Shown: positions 33,505 to 44,600, numbered from the stretch's first letter. The stretch: DNA of 64,000 nucleotides from Laetiporus sulphureus 93-53 (GCF_001632365.1 NW_024468578.1:56008-120007); one strand, 5' to 3'. A program made the numbers and translations. Notes: generated from the sequence alone by a model not told the origin.

Positions 33505-34790
33505 GCTGCGTGGTCATCGCAATCGTCCTGAAAGGCTAGATGAACAAGGGCACGCTTCTCGCACATCTTTTCGGTTTTGTAGTGCTTGACACAACAAATC
33601 AGGTGGAGCACACCATGCAGAGGAAATGATGACGCACATATCGTCGCATACTAATTTCACCCCTCGACCTGGTACCAATGAAGCACGAGTACAATGTCGG
33701 AACCCAAAGCACCGGGGGCATGAGCCCATGATTCCACCGGGAACATTTTAGACACATTGTGATAAAAGTCACAATGTGATTATAATGTTACCAATGTAAA
33801 CATTATGAAATTATTTGAATTGTTTTGAGTGCGATCATTGTGGAATAATTGTGATATTATTCAGAAAGACACTACAATGCGACGACAATTTTGCTCCAGC
33901 CAGCATTCACAGAACATGTTGGCATCATTTTGAATGGACCTTAAGTGTACATTACAAATGTGATTAAGGTGAGGTTACAATGAGTGCCAGATGTCTTCCA
34001 TCATGTGCCGGCTGGGATCATCTTGAACGCATCAGGGATGTCCTAATCTGGTTAGCACATTACTATATATGGTAATACAATTTATACGATCACAATGAAC
34101 CCAGTGGGAGCATCTTGACAACATCATGGCCCCTCAGGAATATCATTTAAAATGTTCCCTCGAGAAATGTTCAAGATATTACTGCAATATTGCTTGAATG
34201 CTATCAGCAGCAACATTGGGGCCTGATTCGGGTATCATTATGAATGTTATCAAAATTGTCCCATAATGCTGATGCTTAAAACATTAAAAATGATTTCAAA
34301 ATGTATACACCGAAAACATTGCATGATTATTTAGACTGTTGTCACAATGTGTCTAAAATGTTCCCGGTGGAATCATGGGCTCATGCCCCCGGTGAAGGAA
34401 TGTGCAACAGGACTGGATGTTGCTGACGGCGCGGTACGAGATCGTGGTCGACTTGACCCGTGTGCCGTGGGCGTAAGGATGCAATATCACAAAGGTGCTG
34501 GTTCCGGCCACCGCACACCCCGATACGTCTTGGTCAACGAGAAATAGAAGTCGGTTACTGCGGAGATAGGGTGTCGGTATCCGCCACCCGGCTTCGACGC
34601 CATCAGCCCCAAAAGACGTATGAGATGGAGCGATCGATGCCTGATGCCCGTAACGTGCCTATAATGGCCTGTTCGGGTCTGTATAGCACACCGTGGCCGT
34701 CCCTGCTGTGTCATGGAACGTTCTCCATGCGCAAGGCAAGTATGCAACGTGAAGTCAGATAGGGCGTGACGCGTCAGGATAATAGTACGA
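33505..34790 (-). repeat. Decayed coding repeat, copy 2, interrupted by a MITE
   Basis: The reverse complement of this interval follows 15575-16210. Landmarks include GACTTCACGTTGC, GCACGTTACGGGC, CATCGATCGCTCCATCT, ACGTCTTTTGG, ACACCCTATCTCC, TCTCGTTGACC, ACCGCGC.GTCAG, TGTACT..CGTGCTTCAT and CGATTGCGAT. The homology continues on both sides of the MITE at 33710-34394, so the MITE entered an existing repeat. It lacks the 70-80-bp extra segment of copy 1 and has an in-frame stop in the shared coding frame. Confidence 0.7.
33710..34394. mobile_element. 685-bp MITE with perfect 53-bp terminal inverted repeats
   Basis: Left end 33710-33762 and right end 34342-34394 are exact reverse complements over 53 bp, starting CACCGGGGGCATGAGCCCAT. 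A 3-bp AAG lies directly outside each end (33707-33709 and 34395-34397), as a target-site duplication. The interior is strongly AT-rich with many short self-complementary strings built on CATTGTGA, AATGTTA and CATTATG, and has no open frame. CAC at the ends and a 3-bp duplication suggest a non-autonomous CACTA/Plavaka-like element; that assignment is inference. The homologous repeat at 16.0 kb has the unoccupied site. Confidence 0.9.
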
Positions 34791-35415
34791 ACTGTCGATC
34801 GGGTCATCGCCGCCCATAGATGAACGAAAGCGCACCCCCGTTACATCTGCACTGCAGACGAGTGCAAATCCGAAGCGTCAGCGCGTCAACGCCAGTGTGC
34901 CGTCCGGAGTGACACGCACTGGGAAGCGTCGCCTGCTCCGGGTTGGACACGTCGCTGCTATCGGGCTCATGTTCGTTCAAGCAAACCTAGCCGACCAAGA
35001 TCTGAGACTTGCATACTTGTCGACTGATAAGACCATCCGTGAGTCTCGGCAGCGAGTGAACGGTTCAAAAGGGTATGTACGAACGACCAGGCCACGAACA
35101 AAAACAATTGGAGCGCATTTCCTGCGTCGCCCGTTTGAGCCCGCCCAGAAGCTGCTACCCGTTGTCGAGTCCAATATTCAGCTTGTCATGAATATTACAG
35201 TCACTCACTTGGTGCTGCTCAACGTTCAAGCTCAAGGCCCTGTGCCTGTGAGGAACGTCCCGTCCGGTCCTTCTCACCCTTCTTGGGGCGCATGTAGGCT
35301 GTAGCCGCGAGCTCTGTTAATTCCTAACTAAATATGTTGAAGGCCTTCCCAGTGCACGTGTATGTGAGAGCTGAAAAGAACAAGGACTAAAGAGACAGAA
35401 ATCAATCGCGCCCAC
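34791..35415. other. Relic-containing intergenic stretch
   Basis: A + strand frame (34897-35304) ends in VQAQGPVPVRNVPSGPSH, shared with the relic at 20.9 kb. 35225-35340 is the inverted copy of 20877-21000. No intact gene is supported; the last part should hold the promoter of the gene at 35416. Confidence 0.5.
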
Positions 35416-37423
35416 GTGACGCAACTCTCTCTTGCTATGCAACCACCATCTACTTCGCGCCAGCTTTCGCAACGCGACCCCGGCGACGCTGTTATGGATG
35501 ACTGCTCGTACGGCGAGAACTCGATTGACAATGAAGTTCGCGCTACGTTTACCGTGGCGCTGTCCGGGATCACCCTTGCTATGGAACAAGCGCTTACTGA
35601 CCTCAGCGACGACGACGGCCTCGGGGCGACCAGCGCGAGCGAGCGGTGGTCCACTACAGTCCATACACTTCTCTCCGCCATTCTCCGCACTACCAGCTCC
35701 GTGAAGGATAGCCCCTTTGTGCGCGATTCCACTCTTGTTCGCCAGGTCCGTGAGCGCATCACCTGTGTTCACCGTGAGGTTGGGGCTAGCTGGATCCTGG
35801 ACTCCCTCGCTTCCCGCCCCACCTGCCTCCCGCCCCACCCTTCCAACGCTGCTGATATTACTGCCGCTGTCGCCGTCGCCATGCAACCGTTCGTCCAGCG
35901 AGTCCACCGGCGCCTAGCCTCCCTCGAGGCGAAGGCACGGACTCCCCATGCTGACGAAAGTACTCGCCCCGGTGCTACTGCCCCAGCTCCGGCCCCAACT
36001 TCTACCACCTCGCCTGTGCCGTCCGGTTCCTACGCCGCTGCTGCTGCCGCCTCTGCCGCTCATCCAGCCTCTCCTCCCAAGAGATCCTCAGCGAGCACAC
36101 AAGATGTTCTGCGCGCGTCGGTGGATGCCAATGAGACAGCTGCCCCTCGTCCAATTCCGTCTCGAAGGTGTCTGACGAGGGTAACGCTGGTCCGGTGACC
36201 CCCAAGCCCGAGGAGCATGCTCCGATCCTTGATTCACTGCTAGACATGAACATGGAGGGAGAGCTGTTCGACAGTGATGGTGAAAATAAGGCTGAGGTCG
36301 ACCGTCAACTGAAGGAGGCAGAAGATGTACAGTTCGTCAATACATCCCGCCGCGAGCTAGTGCCCGAGCGACTCGGAGGACAGACGCGCGGTCGGACGAC
36401 TGTTACGGCCAAGCAAGTAGCCCACAATGTTGCGGAGGAGCATCAGCTGACGCAGCCGATGCCCACTTTACGCGAGCGGTCCGTTTCCCCGGGCAGCCTG
36501 CCCGCTCGGCGGGAGCCTCTCTACGCATGTTCGGCAAGTGTCATCGCCGTTTACTCGTTGAAACTGCTAATCGCATTTGACGTCGTTGAGGTCGAGCCCG
36601 AACCTGTTACTCACCGTTTTCCTCGTCGCGCCAAGATTGTTGCAATGAAGCGCAGCAAGGCCGAGTCAAGTGAAGAGGAGTCGGATCTTGAGGACGTCTA
36701 CATGCCTGACACTGCGGACGATGATGAGGAGGACGAGACGGTGCCCTCTAAGAAGGACGGGTCCGTCAACCCGCCCTTCTCTTTCCAAAACCCCGTTCAT
36801 CCTCCGGCGTACCTTCCGTTGTGGTGTGCCCCAATGCATGCGATCCAGGTATGCCCCTCGTTCTCATATAGCTCTAATATGCTAACTTCGCAGTTGCTTC
36901 TCCCTAGTGCCTCCTATGCTTCCGCCAGCAGGTTCCCAACTCATGCTTCTTCATGGAGAAGCATTCGCAGTGCCTGAAGTGCCAGCGGCTTCACAAAAGC
37001 TGTCGCTTTTGGTCGCTGTGGTCGGAGCCGGACCCCAAGGACGTCGACAATTGGGTACCCCTTCCCCAGATCTATGAGAAGCGCGGTTGGAGAGTACCAT
37101 ATAAGCGCAGCCGGCCTGCCGTCGACTTCCTGCCGCACATTGTTATGCGTAACCTTGCACCGAAGTACTCGGGTGCGGCTTCGTCGAACAAGGTTGCTCG
37201 TTCGTTCTCGAATGCTGATGCTGCCTCTTCCTCGCGCGAGGCCCGCTCGGGCACGAAGGCTCGCAAGGACGCGAAAGCTCCTTCGTCCTCTCCTGCCGCT
37301 CGCCCATTGAAAAGTACGAAGTCGGCTGCTTCATTGAAGGATATCGAAGTTGAGTGGTCGCGTGGCGAAGTGCGTAGTGTCGCGGCTGAGTTATGGGGAG
37401 CGACGAAGCAAAGCAGGATATAG
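35416..37423 (+). CDS. Gag-like/Cys-motif protein split over two frames
   Basis: Frame 1 (35416-36198, 260 codons) has an alpha-helical N-terminal half with ITAAVAVAMQPFVQRVHRRL then ASLEAKA, followed by SYAAAAAASAAHP and SPPKR. This resembles the N-terminal part of ORF1/gag proteins of fungal non-LTR retroelements. Frame 2 opens at about 36168 in a different phase (SDEGNAGPVTPKPEEHAPIL...), is acidic and runs to a donor at 36848; after a 59-nt intron the last exon 36908-37423 gives CLLCFRQQVPNSCFFMEKHS then QCLKCQRLHKSCRFW, a C-X2-C-X9-C-X8-C-X2-C-X7-C array, and a basic Ser/Ala-rich tail. The frame change near 36.17 kb is either a frameshift mutation or an unseen intron. I cannot name the family; a domesticated or decaying gag-like gene is one reading. 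Confidence 0.5.
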
Positions 37424-37504
37424 ATTGCGCAGAATTGAATAAATTCATCGTCTCCATCGTGCACTGTAGCCCAAAGTGGCCTTAAAATGTTTGCTGTATC
37501 ATCG

Positions 37505-37640
37505 TCATCGCTGCAATTCAATTATCCGATTCCTCTTAGACAAGATATCAACGGTGGAGGGTCTGTGGTGATCATATAGGTTGCGCCAGAGAATTGCAAG
37601 TGTCATGATGACAATAAGTATTACAGGCAATATCGACCGT
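37505..37640 (-). pseudogene. DUF6533 gene fragment
   Basis: The + strand reads ACAAGATATCAACGGTGGAG...CATATAGGTTGCGCCAGAG AATTGCAAGTGTCATGATG, which parallels 28735-28860 in the DUF6533 gene (ACGTCAACGGCGGCCAG..CATATAGCTTGTGCCAGAG). Only the part equivalent to one exon (ETINAIMMLAILWHKLY) is present and it is degraded. Confidence 0.55.
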
Positions 37641-37689
37641 GTTCACTACGAGTCTCGACTTTCAGCGTGCGCGCCATTTGTAATCATTT

Positions 37690-38070
37690 CCGGGCCGCCT
37701 TTAGAGAATACCTCTAGCTACGGAGGCCTTGCTCACCGTCTTTTGGTCCATGCTAGGTTCCAAATCTATGACAAGCGGAAAATGATCGAAAGCATCAGCC
37801 TTGTCATACTCGACGGAGCCAAGGGCGGCATCCGCATAACGGGCGTGAGGCTGAAATTTTGCGCTACAATGGTGCCTTCGTGGTGTGACCGATACTCTAC
37901 CGCGTCGACCACTCTGATGTGGGAGACGATCCGTGCGTCGAAAAGGCATTTGGAGCTACGCCAATGGCAGCAACCGTCTAGTCCAACTACCTTTTCAACT
38001 TTGAACTTGTATCTGATGTCCTTCATGATCCATGCTCAGTGGGCCTGGGTGAGCTGTTGTTGCTAGTAGA
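37690..38070 (+). pseudogene. Jacalin-like lectin remnant
   Basis: The frame at 37720-37850 reads YGGLAHRLL, then RFQIYDKRKMIESISLVILD and GAKGGIRITG, which parallels YGRAGYQNYHKCKLINSMSF and VIFDKATATSHIEG in the lectin gene at 61.6 kb. A second frame downstream gives VGDDPCVEKAFGATPMAATV, then a stop. No start or complete domain is present. I infer a decayed lectin-like gene. Confidence 0.4.
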
Positions 38071-38404
38071 AGGATGTTGACACCGTCGACTCGGAGAATC
38101 GAGATACCCCGAATTAGTACCCGAAGAATGGCTGTGCGACAACGTCGCGTTGTTTGAATCTCTACCGAAGTCGTGATTAAATTCTTGTGCGAAGTCAAAT
38201 GTGACGTACGTCTGGGATCATAATCTTCTGTGTGAGAGCGCAGTGGCTGCTCGTATAGTTCATTCAGCCACAAGCGCGACGAGAACGATCCAAAAAAGGC
38301 AATTTTAGTTGTTCGCAACACTCGTCAATCGCACTGGTACTAGGGGCCTTTCCTGTCTGGACTGTGACGGTTCTCAATCCGCCACTGTTCTTTACAAACC
38401 ACCA

Positions 38405-40276
38405 ATGCTTCGCGCCAGAACTCCTCGTCAACCGTCGCACTGGGAAAAGAACGAATTGCCCAACTATGCATCTCACGTCTTGCCTCCACGTGTAGGAAGA
38501 ATCCGTCTCTCAGATCACAGGGAACCACGCAAAGTCCCCCGCAAAGCAACATATAATATTTCCCCGAATCATCGACGTTCATCGTTTATCTGCGTAGTTC
38601 TTGCTGTCTTTGTTGTTACGGTGATATGCTTCCTGTCCATCTGGCCTCGCAATCGCACTCTCCCTGCTGCTGGACCGAACATCCATGAGTTCCGTATAAT
38701 AGCTCATAAAGACAACCAGTACAATAATAGGCACCCAACAGCAGCAACCACGAATGAAACCGGAGCTAGCAACGCGACAAGACCACTCGCAGCGCCTACA
38801 GTCCAGCGCGCTATAATGGAGAAATTGAACAGCCATCGAGGCATGGATCCTGACCTCGATATCGATGCAAACGACCGGCTTGCACGCAATCAGAAAATGC
38901 GTTGGCCGCCACTCGTCACAGCCTTGCCCGAAGCTCGTGTGGCAAACACCGCACGATCAAAGCTAGGAACAGCTACATTCTCCACTCTCACCAACGACGA
39001 AGTCGACAAGCAATTCTGCGGCAAAGCACCATGCCGACTACTTCTCCCTCTCTTGATCACTGAACGAGAGTCGAAAGCCCAAGCTCAACTGGTACAGCTC
39101 CTCCAGATCGCGCAGGCTCTGAATCGCACGCTCGTTCTCCCTAACGTCGGTCGCGGACGCATCGGGACCTGCCTCCGTTGGGAATTCAGTGTCTACTACG
39201 ATATCGCAAGTACGGTTCGTCAAGTGGGAGAACGCGTCATGATGATGGACGATTTCCGCACTTGGGTGGACATGCGTCCTGAGCAACCCGCGGGACAGAT
39301 CGTTTCAGTTGATGAGCTCAACCCGGCAGAAATGTCAGCGGAATTTGATTCGTCCTCGGATGCTGTGCAAGTCGAGGTTCATGAATTGCAAGACATGACT
39401 TTGAAGAGCGCACGCTGTCTACACGCCCGGTATCCGCGTCTCGACTTGGACTCGTTTTCTCACCTCTCTCTGCATCTGGAGCCTCCCTATGGCTCGCGCG
39501 TCTTGGACTCGGAACAATCTCTCCGCTCTTTACTGGTGGCAGCGCTGCACGACCGACACGAGGAAGAGTACTCTGTTCATCAGGATATACCGGCGCCGGA
39601 CACTGACTGGCCTGTGGCCGCTGAACAGCAACCATTTGAGGTGCTTGACAAACGATCCGATAACGACGCTGAGGTTCTGCTCCTTCACTGGGACTTGCAT
39701 CAAGAGCTCTTTCCAGTCGTGTCACAATTCACTCCGATACAGTATTCACAACAGCTCTGGAATTTTGTGGACAGGCTTGTAGCGCCTCTAGGTCCATATC
39801 TTGCAGTGCGTTGGAACATGGAGAAGATAGCGCCAACAGTGCTGTCTGCATGTGCCGATGCATTAGTGGACACGCTTGATACACTACTGCATGACGAAAT
39901 GCTCGGGATGGGGATTAGCACAGTTTGGATCTTATCAGATGTGTCCGTTCGTCCAGAAACTAACGGGGCCGAAACGCGCGGGGAGGCAGCCAGGTTGCTG
40001 CGCGCAGCATTCCGGCCTGGAGGAGAGTTGGAGAAGTGGGAGATTACGGATTCATCTCACGAGATGGTGAGAATGACTGCAGTCATGAATGGGAATCCGA
40101 CCATGGAATTGAGTCCCGGTGACGATGAAGCATTGGTACTCAAAGACGCGGGAGTGCTGGCAATTCTAGACACCATAGTTGCCATGAAAGCCGCGCTCTT
40201 CGTGAGCAGTGCGAAAGGGTGTGGCAAGTCGAGGTGCGTGGAAACATACCTGTATGCCTTGCTAGTCGGACCCTGA
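38405..40276 (+). CDS. Type II membrane protein, fucosyltransferase-like
   Basis: Intronless, 623 residues from the ATG at 38405 (MLRARTPRQPSHWEKNELPN); the frame is open to an upstream ATG at 38309. A short basic cytosolic tail precedes one signal-anchor helix (SSFICVVLAVFVVTVICFLS), then a lumenal stem with N-glycosylation sequons. The catalytic-type domain has CRLLLPLLITERESKAQAQL followed by LLQIAQALNRTLVLPNVGRG, typical of the GDP-fucose O-fucosyltransferase-like fold, and a later YLAVRWNMEKI, which matches the family's Arg-containing nucleotide-sugar motif. I infer a Golgi glycosyltransferase; acceptor and donor are not shown. The C-terminus (SAKGCGKSRC...) may be spliced, since GTGCGT follows at 40231. 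It converges with eS10. Confidence 0.65.
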   Translation: MLRARTPRQPSHWEKNELPNYASHVLPPRVGRIRLSDHREPRKVPRKATYNISPNHRRSSFICVVLAVFVVTVICFLSIWPRNRTLPAAGPNIHEFRIIAHKDNQYNNRHPTAATTNETGASNATRPLAAPTVQRAIMEKLNSHRGMDPDLDIDANDRLARNQKMRWPPLVTALPEARVANTARSKLGTATFSTLTNDEVDKQFCGKAPCRLLLPLLITERESKAQAQLVQLLQIAQALNRTLVLPNVGRGRIGTCLRWEFSVYYDIASTVRQVGERVMMMDDFRTWVDMRPEQPAGQIVSVDELNPAEMSAEFDSSSDAVQVEVHELQDMTLKSARCLHARYPRLDLDSFSHLSLHLEPPYGSRVLDSEQSLRSLLVAALHDRHEEEYSVHQDIPAPDTDWPVAAEQQPFEVLDKRSDNDAEVLLLHWDLHQELFPVVSQFTPIQYSQQLWNFVDRLVAPLGPYLAVRWNMEKIAPTVLSACADALVDTLDTLLHDEMLGMGISTVWILSDVSVRPETNGAETRGEAARLLRAAFRPGGELEKWEITDSSHEMVRMTAVMNGNPTMELSPGDDEALVLKDAGVLAILDTIVAMKAALFVSSAKGCGKSRCVETYLYALLVGP

Positions 40277-40589
40277 TTCCAGGGGCATACCAGCGCGACA
40301 ACGAAGCAAGTGGTGGAATCGAGAGTGCGAGCGAAAGGGAATGACGCACCAAGAAATGTAGTCAGCGTGTTCGGATAGTCCTGTGCCGCTAGACAAATTG
40401 GAGATAGTGAAATCGATAGCATCGTGAATCATAGCATAAGCGACGCATGCAATACTCATACTACAATTTTGCGAGAGATGGCAGGGGGCAACCATAAACA
40501 CATCATAAGAGCCCCGCCCACCGCTCCGCCCGGCGACCTCTCGTGTGGCCAGTGCTGGGAAGGTAGAAAAGCTGGTCTCGCGCACAACT
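40277..40589. other. Intergenic between convergent genes
   Basis: About 310 bp of shared 3' sequence between the glycosyltransferase-like gene and RPS10. Nothing else seen. Confidence 0.4.
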
Positions 40590-41151
40590 CTACTCCGCGG
40601 GAGCACCCCGTCCGACGCCGCCTGCAAATCGGGGCCTGTATTCGCCAGGCGCATCCTCCTTCTTCCTGTAGTCTTCCCGGTCGCCGCGAGGCGCGCGGTA
40701 GGCACCCTCACCAGGGCCGCGAACGTTTGCGGGGCGCGGGGGACGGGCTGCCTTCTTGTGCGTTGCAGGCACAATCTCGGCAGGGAGGTTCAGCCTGTAG
40801 AATACGAATATGGTTGCTATGAGGCACTGAATTTAGCGGGAAACGCACCATTCACGGAGGTACTCAACGCCTTCCGGGGTAAGGACGTAATAATACCACT
40901 GCCAGGAGAACTGCGTCTTGACGAAATTCTTGGAAGTCAGACTCTGCATGGCCTTGATGACCTCGAGATTAGGCACATCAAGCTCTTCATGTTTTGGAGC
41001 GTTGTAGTCCTTCTTGGCGACAAGGACACCCTCTGCATACAAGAGACATTATATCATCAGTTCACCGATTACCTGCATGATAGACAAATGGCAGCGGACC
41101 CTTGAAGAGAGCTTCATAGATGATGCGCCTGTGGGCTTTGGAAATGATCAT
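40590..41151 (-). CDS. RPS10: 40S ribosomal protein eS10
   Basis: Minus strand, three exons: 41151-41100, 41032-40849, 40794-40590; 146 residues. eS10 sits at the head/beak of the small ribosomal subunit. The sequence is diagnostic: [60 protein letters not shown], then [18 protein letters not shown] and a C-terminal Arg/Gly/Pro-rich tail ([20 protein letters not shown]). Phases agree across both introns. Intron 1 (41099-41033) would start GTCCGC, a weak donor, but family alignment ([11 protein letters not shown]) requires it. It is divergent from the LRR gene at 41648. Confidence 0.95.
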
Positions 41152-41647
41152 GCTGGGCGAATTTGGTTGAGAGGTCGGAAGCTGATTGGGAAGGTCAATC
41201 TTGCTCTATATGTTAAAGCACCGTAGAACGCACTGCGAACGGCTATCGCACTTGTCCGGCTGCAAGGTATCGACAGGATCAGCCTCCTTCTAACGAATCA
41301 TGTCCGACAGTTATGCCCGTCATCCGAACACGCGTCCTTCCATCCAACCCCTCAGACTTTTCAAAATCCCCCAACAGCCTCCCCCACGCACCCTCACGGA
41401 TCACAGGGCAACACAGAACACTCACATGGCTTGGAGAGGCGGAGGGTGGGCTTGATTGTGTCTTGAACTCGACCGGTAGCAAGGACTGTGGACCCGACGG
41501 CTAGCGCAATCCCAAAACGGCAGGAAATGCGACAGGACCCCGGGTACAATGCCGCGCGCACTGTCCCGGGTCTTCATCGAGGCGACCTTTGCCACGTGCA
41601 GCTCTGCATTGATTTAGCACTCTCGTTTCTTTCGTTCGCGGCACAAT
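41152..41647. promoter_or_regulatory. Shared divergent promoter, RPS10 / LRR gene
   Basis: The 496 bp between the divergent starts must serve both genes. No TATA box is evident; short GC-rich and CT-rich blocks occur. The open frames in it overlap one another and are not called. Confidence 0.4.
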
Positions 41648-44600
41648 ATGTCTCGTATACCCCAGCCTCCGTCCAACCGTGCTCCTAGCACTCCAGCAGT
41701 CACCTCTTCTCCTCAAACTTCTCGCTTCACTGCTAGAAAATCTCCTGGGTCGACCCCTTCTCGCCCTTTGCGTGCTCAACAGAGTCTACAGTCTCTAAAA
41801 CCTCCCAAGTCTCCTTTACTAGCCAAGTCGCCTTCTCGACCTCCAGCGCGTCTCAAATCACCAAATCCCGATGAGAATCCGACACCTCAGCCTAAGCTGA
41901 GTATCAAGGAGCAGATTGCCCTCAAACGAGCGCAAGCGAAGAAGGCGCTTCAAGCCGAACAGAGCGTTGGTAGCCACCTAGACTTTGGGGGACTGGAGGA
42001 TGCACTTCCCGATGCATTAAAGAAGAACCAGAGTGACGATGAGCTTGATCTTGGGCGGTGGTCCGTGAAGGAGGCCATTGAACGTGCCAGAAGTTCAGGT
42101 AAGTTGTCATTTGATCTGTATGCATGCCGGGCAGTGCTTCGATGAAATGTATTGTTGTACATCCGATGTCAGATTACTGGATATGTCCCATGGATGTTGT
42201 TCACGAACGCATGCCTCCAGGACCATAATCCTGAGACTGGTTGTGTTGAGACTAGAAACTCGTTCAATCCATTCGAAGCTTCGCAGCACAGTCGATAGCT
42301 TTGTTAAAGGCCAATTGCAGCCTTCGTAGGATTTGTGGTAGTCGCGTTCTTCTTCAGCACATCTCACGTGCTCTCCTGCGGCGTCTCACACGTCAACACC
42401 GATTTTGATATATTCTGACCGCATTGTTCGTCGCGTCTGCCTGGCATGCCTACTGATCAACCGTTTAATCGCACTGTACGCTTGAATCAAGGCTTATCTT
42501 TCTAGGTGCTCTGAACCTGGCCTCTCGTGCATTGCTTTGTCTGCCTTCTGCACTCTTTGAGATACATCTCGGTGTTAAGCCTGAGCGTCTGAAGTCTGTG
42601 CCGGAGGAGCCATCTATATCGACGAATGACGACACTCCTTCACATCGGAGAGCTGCGAATTCGAGTGCACCATCATGGTATGAAGCACAAGATCTAGAGA
42701 TTTTGAAGGCATGGTCCAACGAGATCGTTGAAATCCAGCCCGAAATATCGATGTTCGGCTCGTTGAAAACGGTGGATGTGAGTCATGCGCTTTAACGAAT
42801 GATTGCCATGTACTCACGCTCCATACAGCTGCATAATAACCGATTGACCATGCTACCTGCCAGCTTTGCAGACCTAACCGCTCTGACGGCCCTTGATCTT
42901 TCGCATAACTCACTGACATCTCTACCGGTTAACCTTTGGGCGCTCCCAAACCTCTCCTCCCTCAACATCTCCTACAATGCGCTCACCTCGCTTCCCTTCA
43001 GAGCGCCCTTCGATGTGGCAGGCGCAAACCCGCTCGCGCGAACGCGCGATCCTCGCGGTGCCTGGTTCTGCCAAAGCATCACGCGTGCGTCAGCACCACT
43101 GCCGCGTCTAACGGTCCTCGATGCGTCGCACAACCAGCTACGGGCGTCTTCGATTGATTACTTGCCGGCGGCATCGAGCTTGCCAAGCCAGCTTTCGAAG
43201 GTGGACCTTTCTGCAAACCCACTCGGTGAATGCACGTCTTTAATACAGGCGCTCGCGGGCCTCGATCGATTGCACGAGCTGCATTTTGAACATGCAGAGA
43301 TTGGCAATGATTCGTTCCCTGTGGACATATTCTCATCCCTGGACTTCATACCGTTTACTGTGCTCAGGATCCTCGATTTAGGCGAGACGCACGTTACGGC
43401 TCCCGTCATTGAAGCTGCGTTCAGACAGCCGACGATCAAGCAAGAGCTCGACTTTGAGGTGACCAACGAAGAGCCGCACGAAGGCATCCTGCGGGTTGTG
43501 ACTGGCAAGAAGGTAATCAAGGAGGCGTGGGAGGTCGAAGCTGAGCGGAGAGCGAAGCTCAGACGACATGGTGCTGCAACTACGGAAGGGCTGAATATAG
43601 GTAGTACGAGCGCCTCAAGCGGTATTGGTGCAAAGAGTACGGGGGTGAAGGAAGCTTGGGAGATCGAAGCAGAGCAGGGCTTGCTCACGGAAGGTGCGAA
43701 GCGACGGGCGAGGGCGAGGGCTGCTGCCGCTGCCGCGCAAGCATCATCTCAATCTACTCCGGCGCATGGAGGTCCCGGTTCTCTAAAGAAGTCTGCCGTA
43801 GCAGAGAAGGAGCCTTGGGAGATTGAGGCGGAGCAGGGTTTGCTTACAGAGGGCGCGAAGAGGAGAGCAAGGGCAATGGCTGCTGCCGCCAGTGCTAACG
43901 TTAAAGAGGAAATCAAAGAACCTGCTCCTCTTTCTACGCCTCATGACGAGGTCGCTCCTCTGCCTTCTCCGACACGCGCCTCAGTAATGTCCAACCCTCA
44001 GTTCTACGATGCGTCCTCTCGTACGCTCACCCTCCCGCCTTCCGCGCCGCCCCCAAAGTCACCGCATCTTCGCTCGTTTTCACACGCGCCTTCGTCGGGG
44101 TTGTCTCTTGGGTTGAAGGTCAAGACTTCTGGCGTGTCGGAGCTCGCGCTCGCGCTCCCGATGCCCACAGTGCCGCTCGCTGCCATTGCCGCCCAGCCCC
44201 TCGCACAGACGTTAAAGGTCTTGATACTCACCGGCAGGAAACAGGATGTCGTCTTTAGCCTTCTTGAAGTTGATGGGCTGTCCTTGCCAATCTTGGAAGA
44301 ATTAAGGTTGGAGGGGTGCAACCTTCCGGATTCTGTCGCTGTCGCTCGGGTTGATTCGACAGCTCGTACGAGTGAACCCCTGCTTCCTTTGCTCAGCAGG
44401 TTGTTCCCAAGTCTCAGAACTCTCGATTTCTCGTACAACTTGTTGACGTCTACCTGTCTGACCAAAGATGCGCTGTCTTCCCTCATCCTCGCTTCGGCAG
44501 ACTCCGACAGCGACGCCTCTGCGCGCAAAGGCCTACGACATCTCCGCTTACGTGGAAACCGTATCAATGAGCTAGACGGGTTTATAGGCATCGCAGAGCT

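Noticed and set aside
35317..36008. Long minus-strand frames opposite the gag-like gene
   Set aside because: They mirror a GC-rich + strand coding frame that has clear protein features and a spliced Cys motif.
37690..38070. Intact lectin gene at 37.7 kb
   Set aside because: No start, no complete domain, and the conserved parts fall in two frames with a stop.
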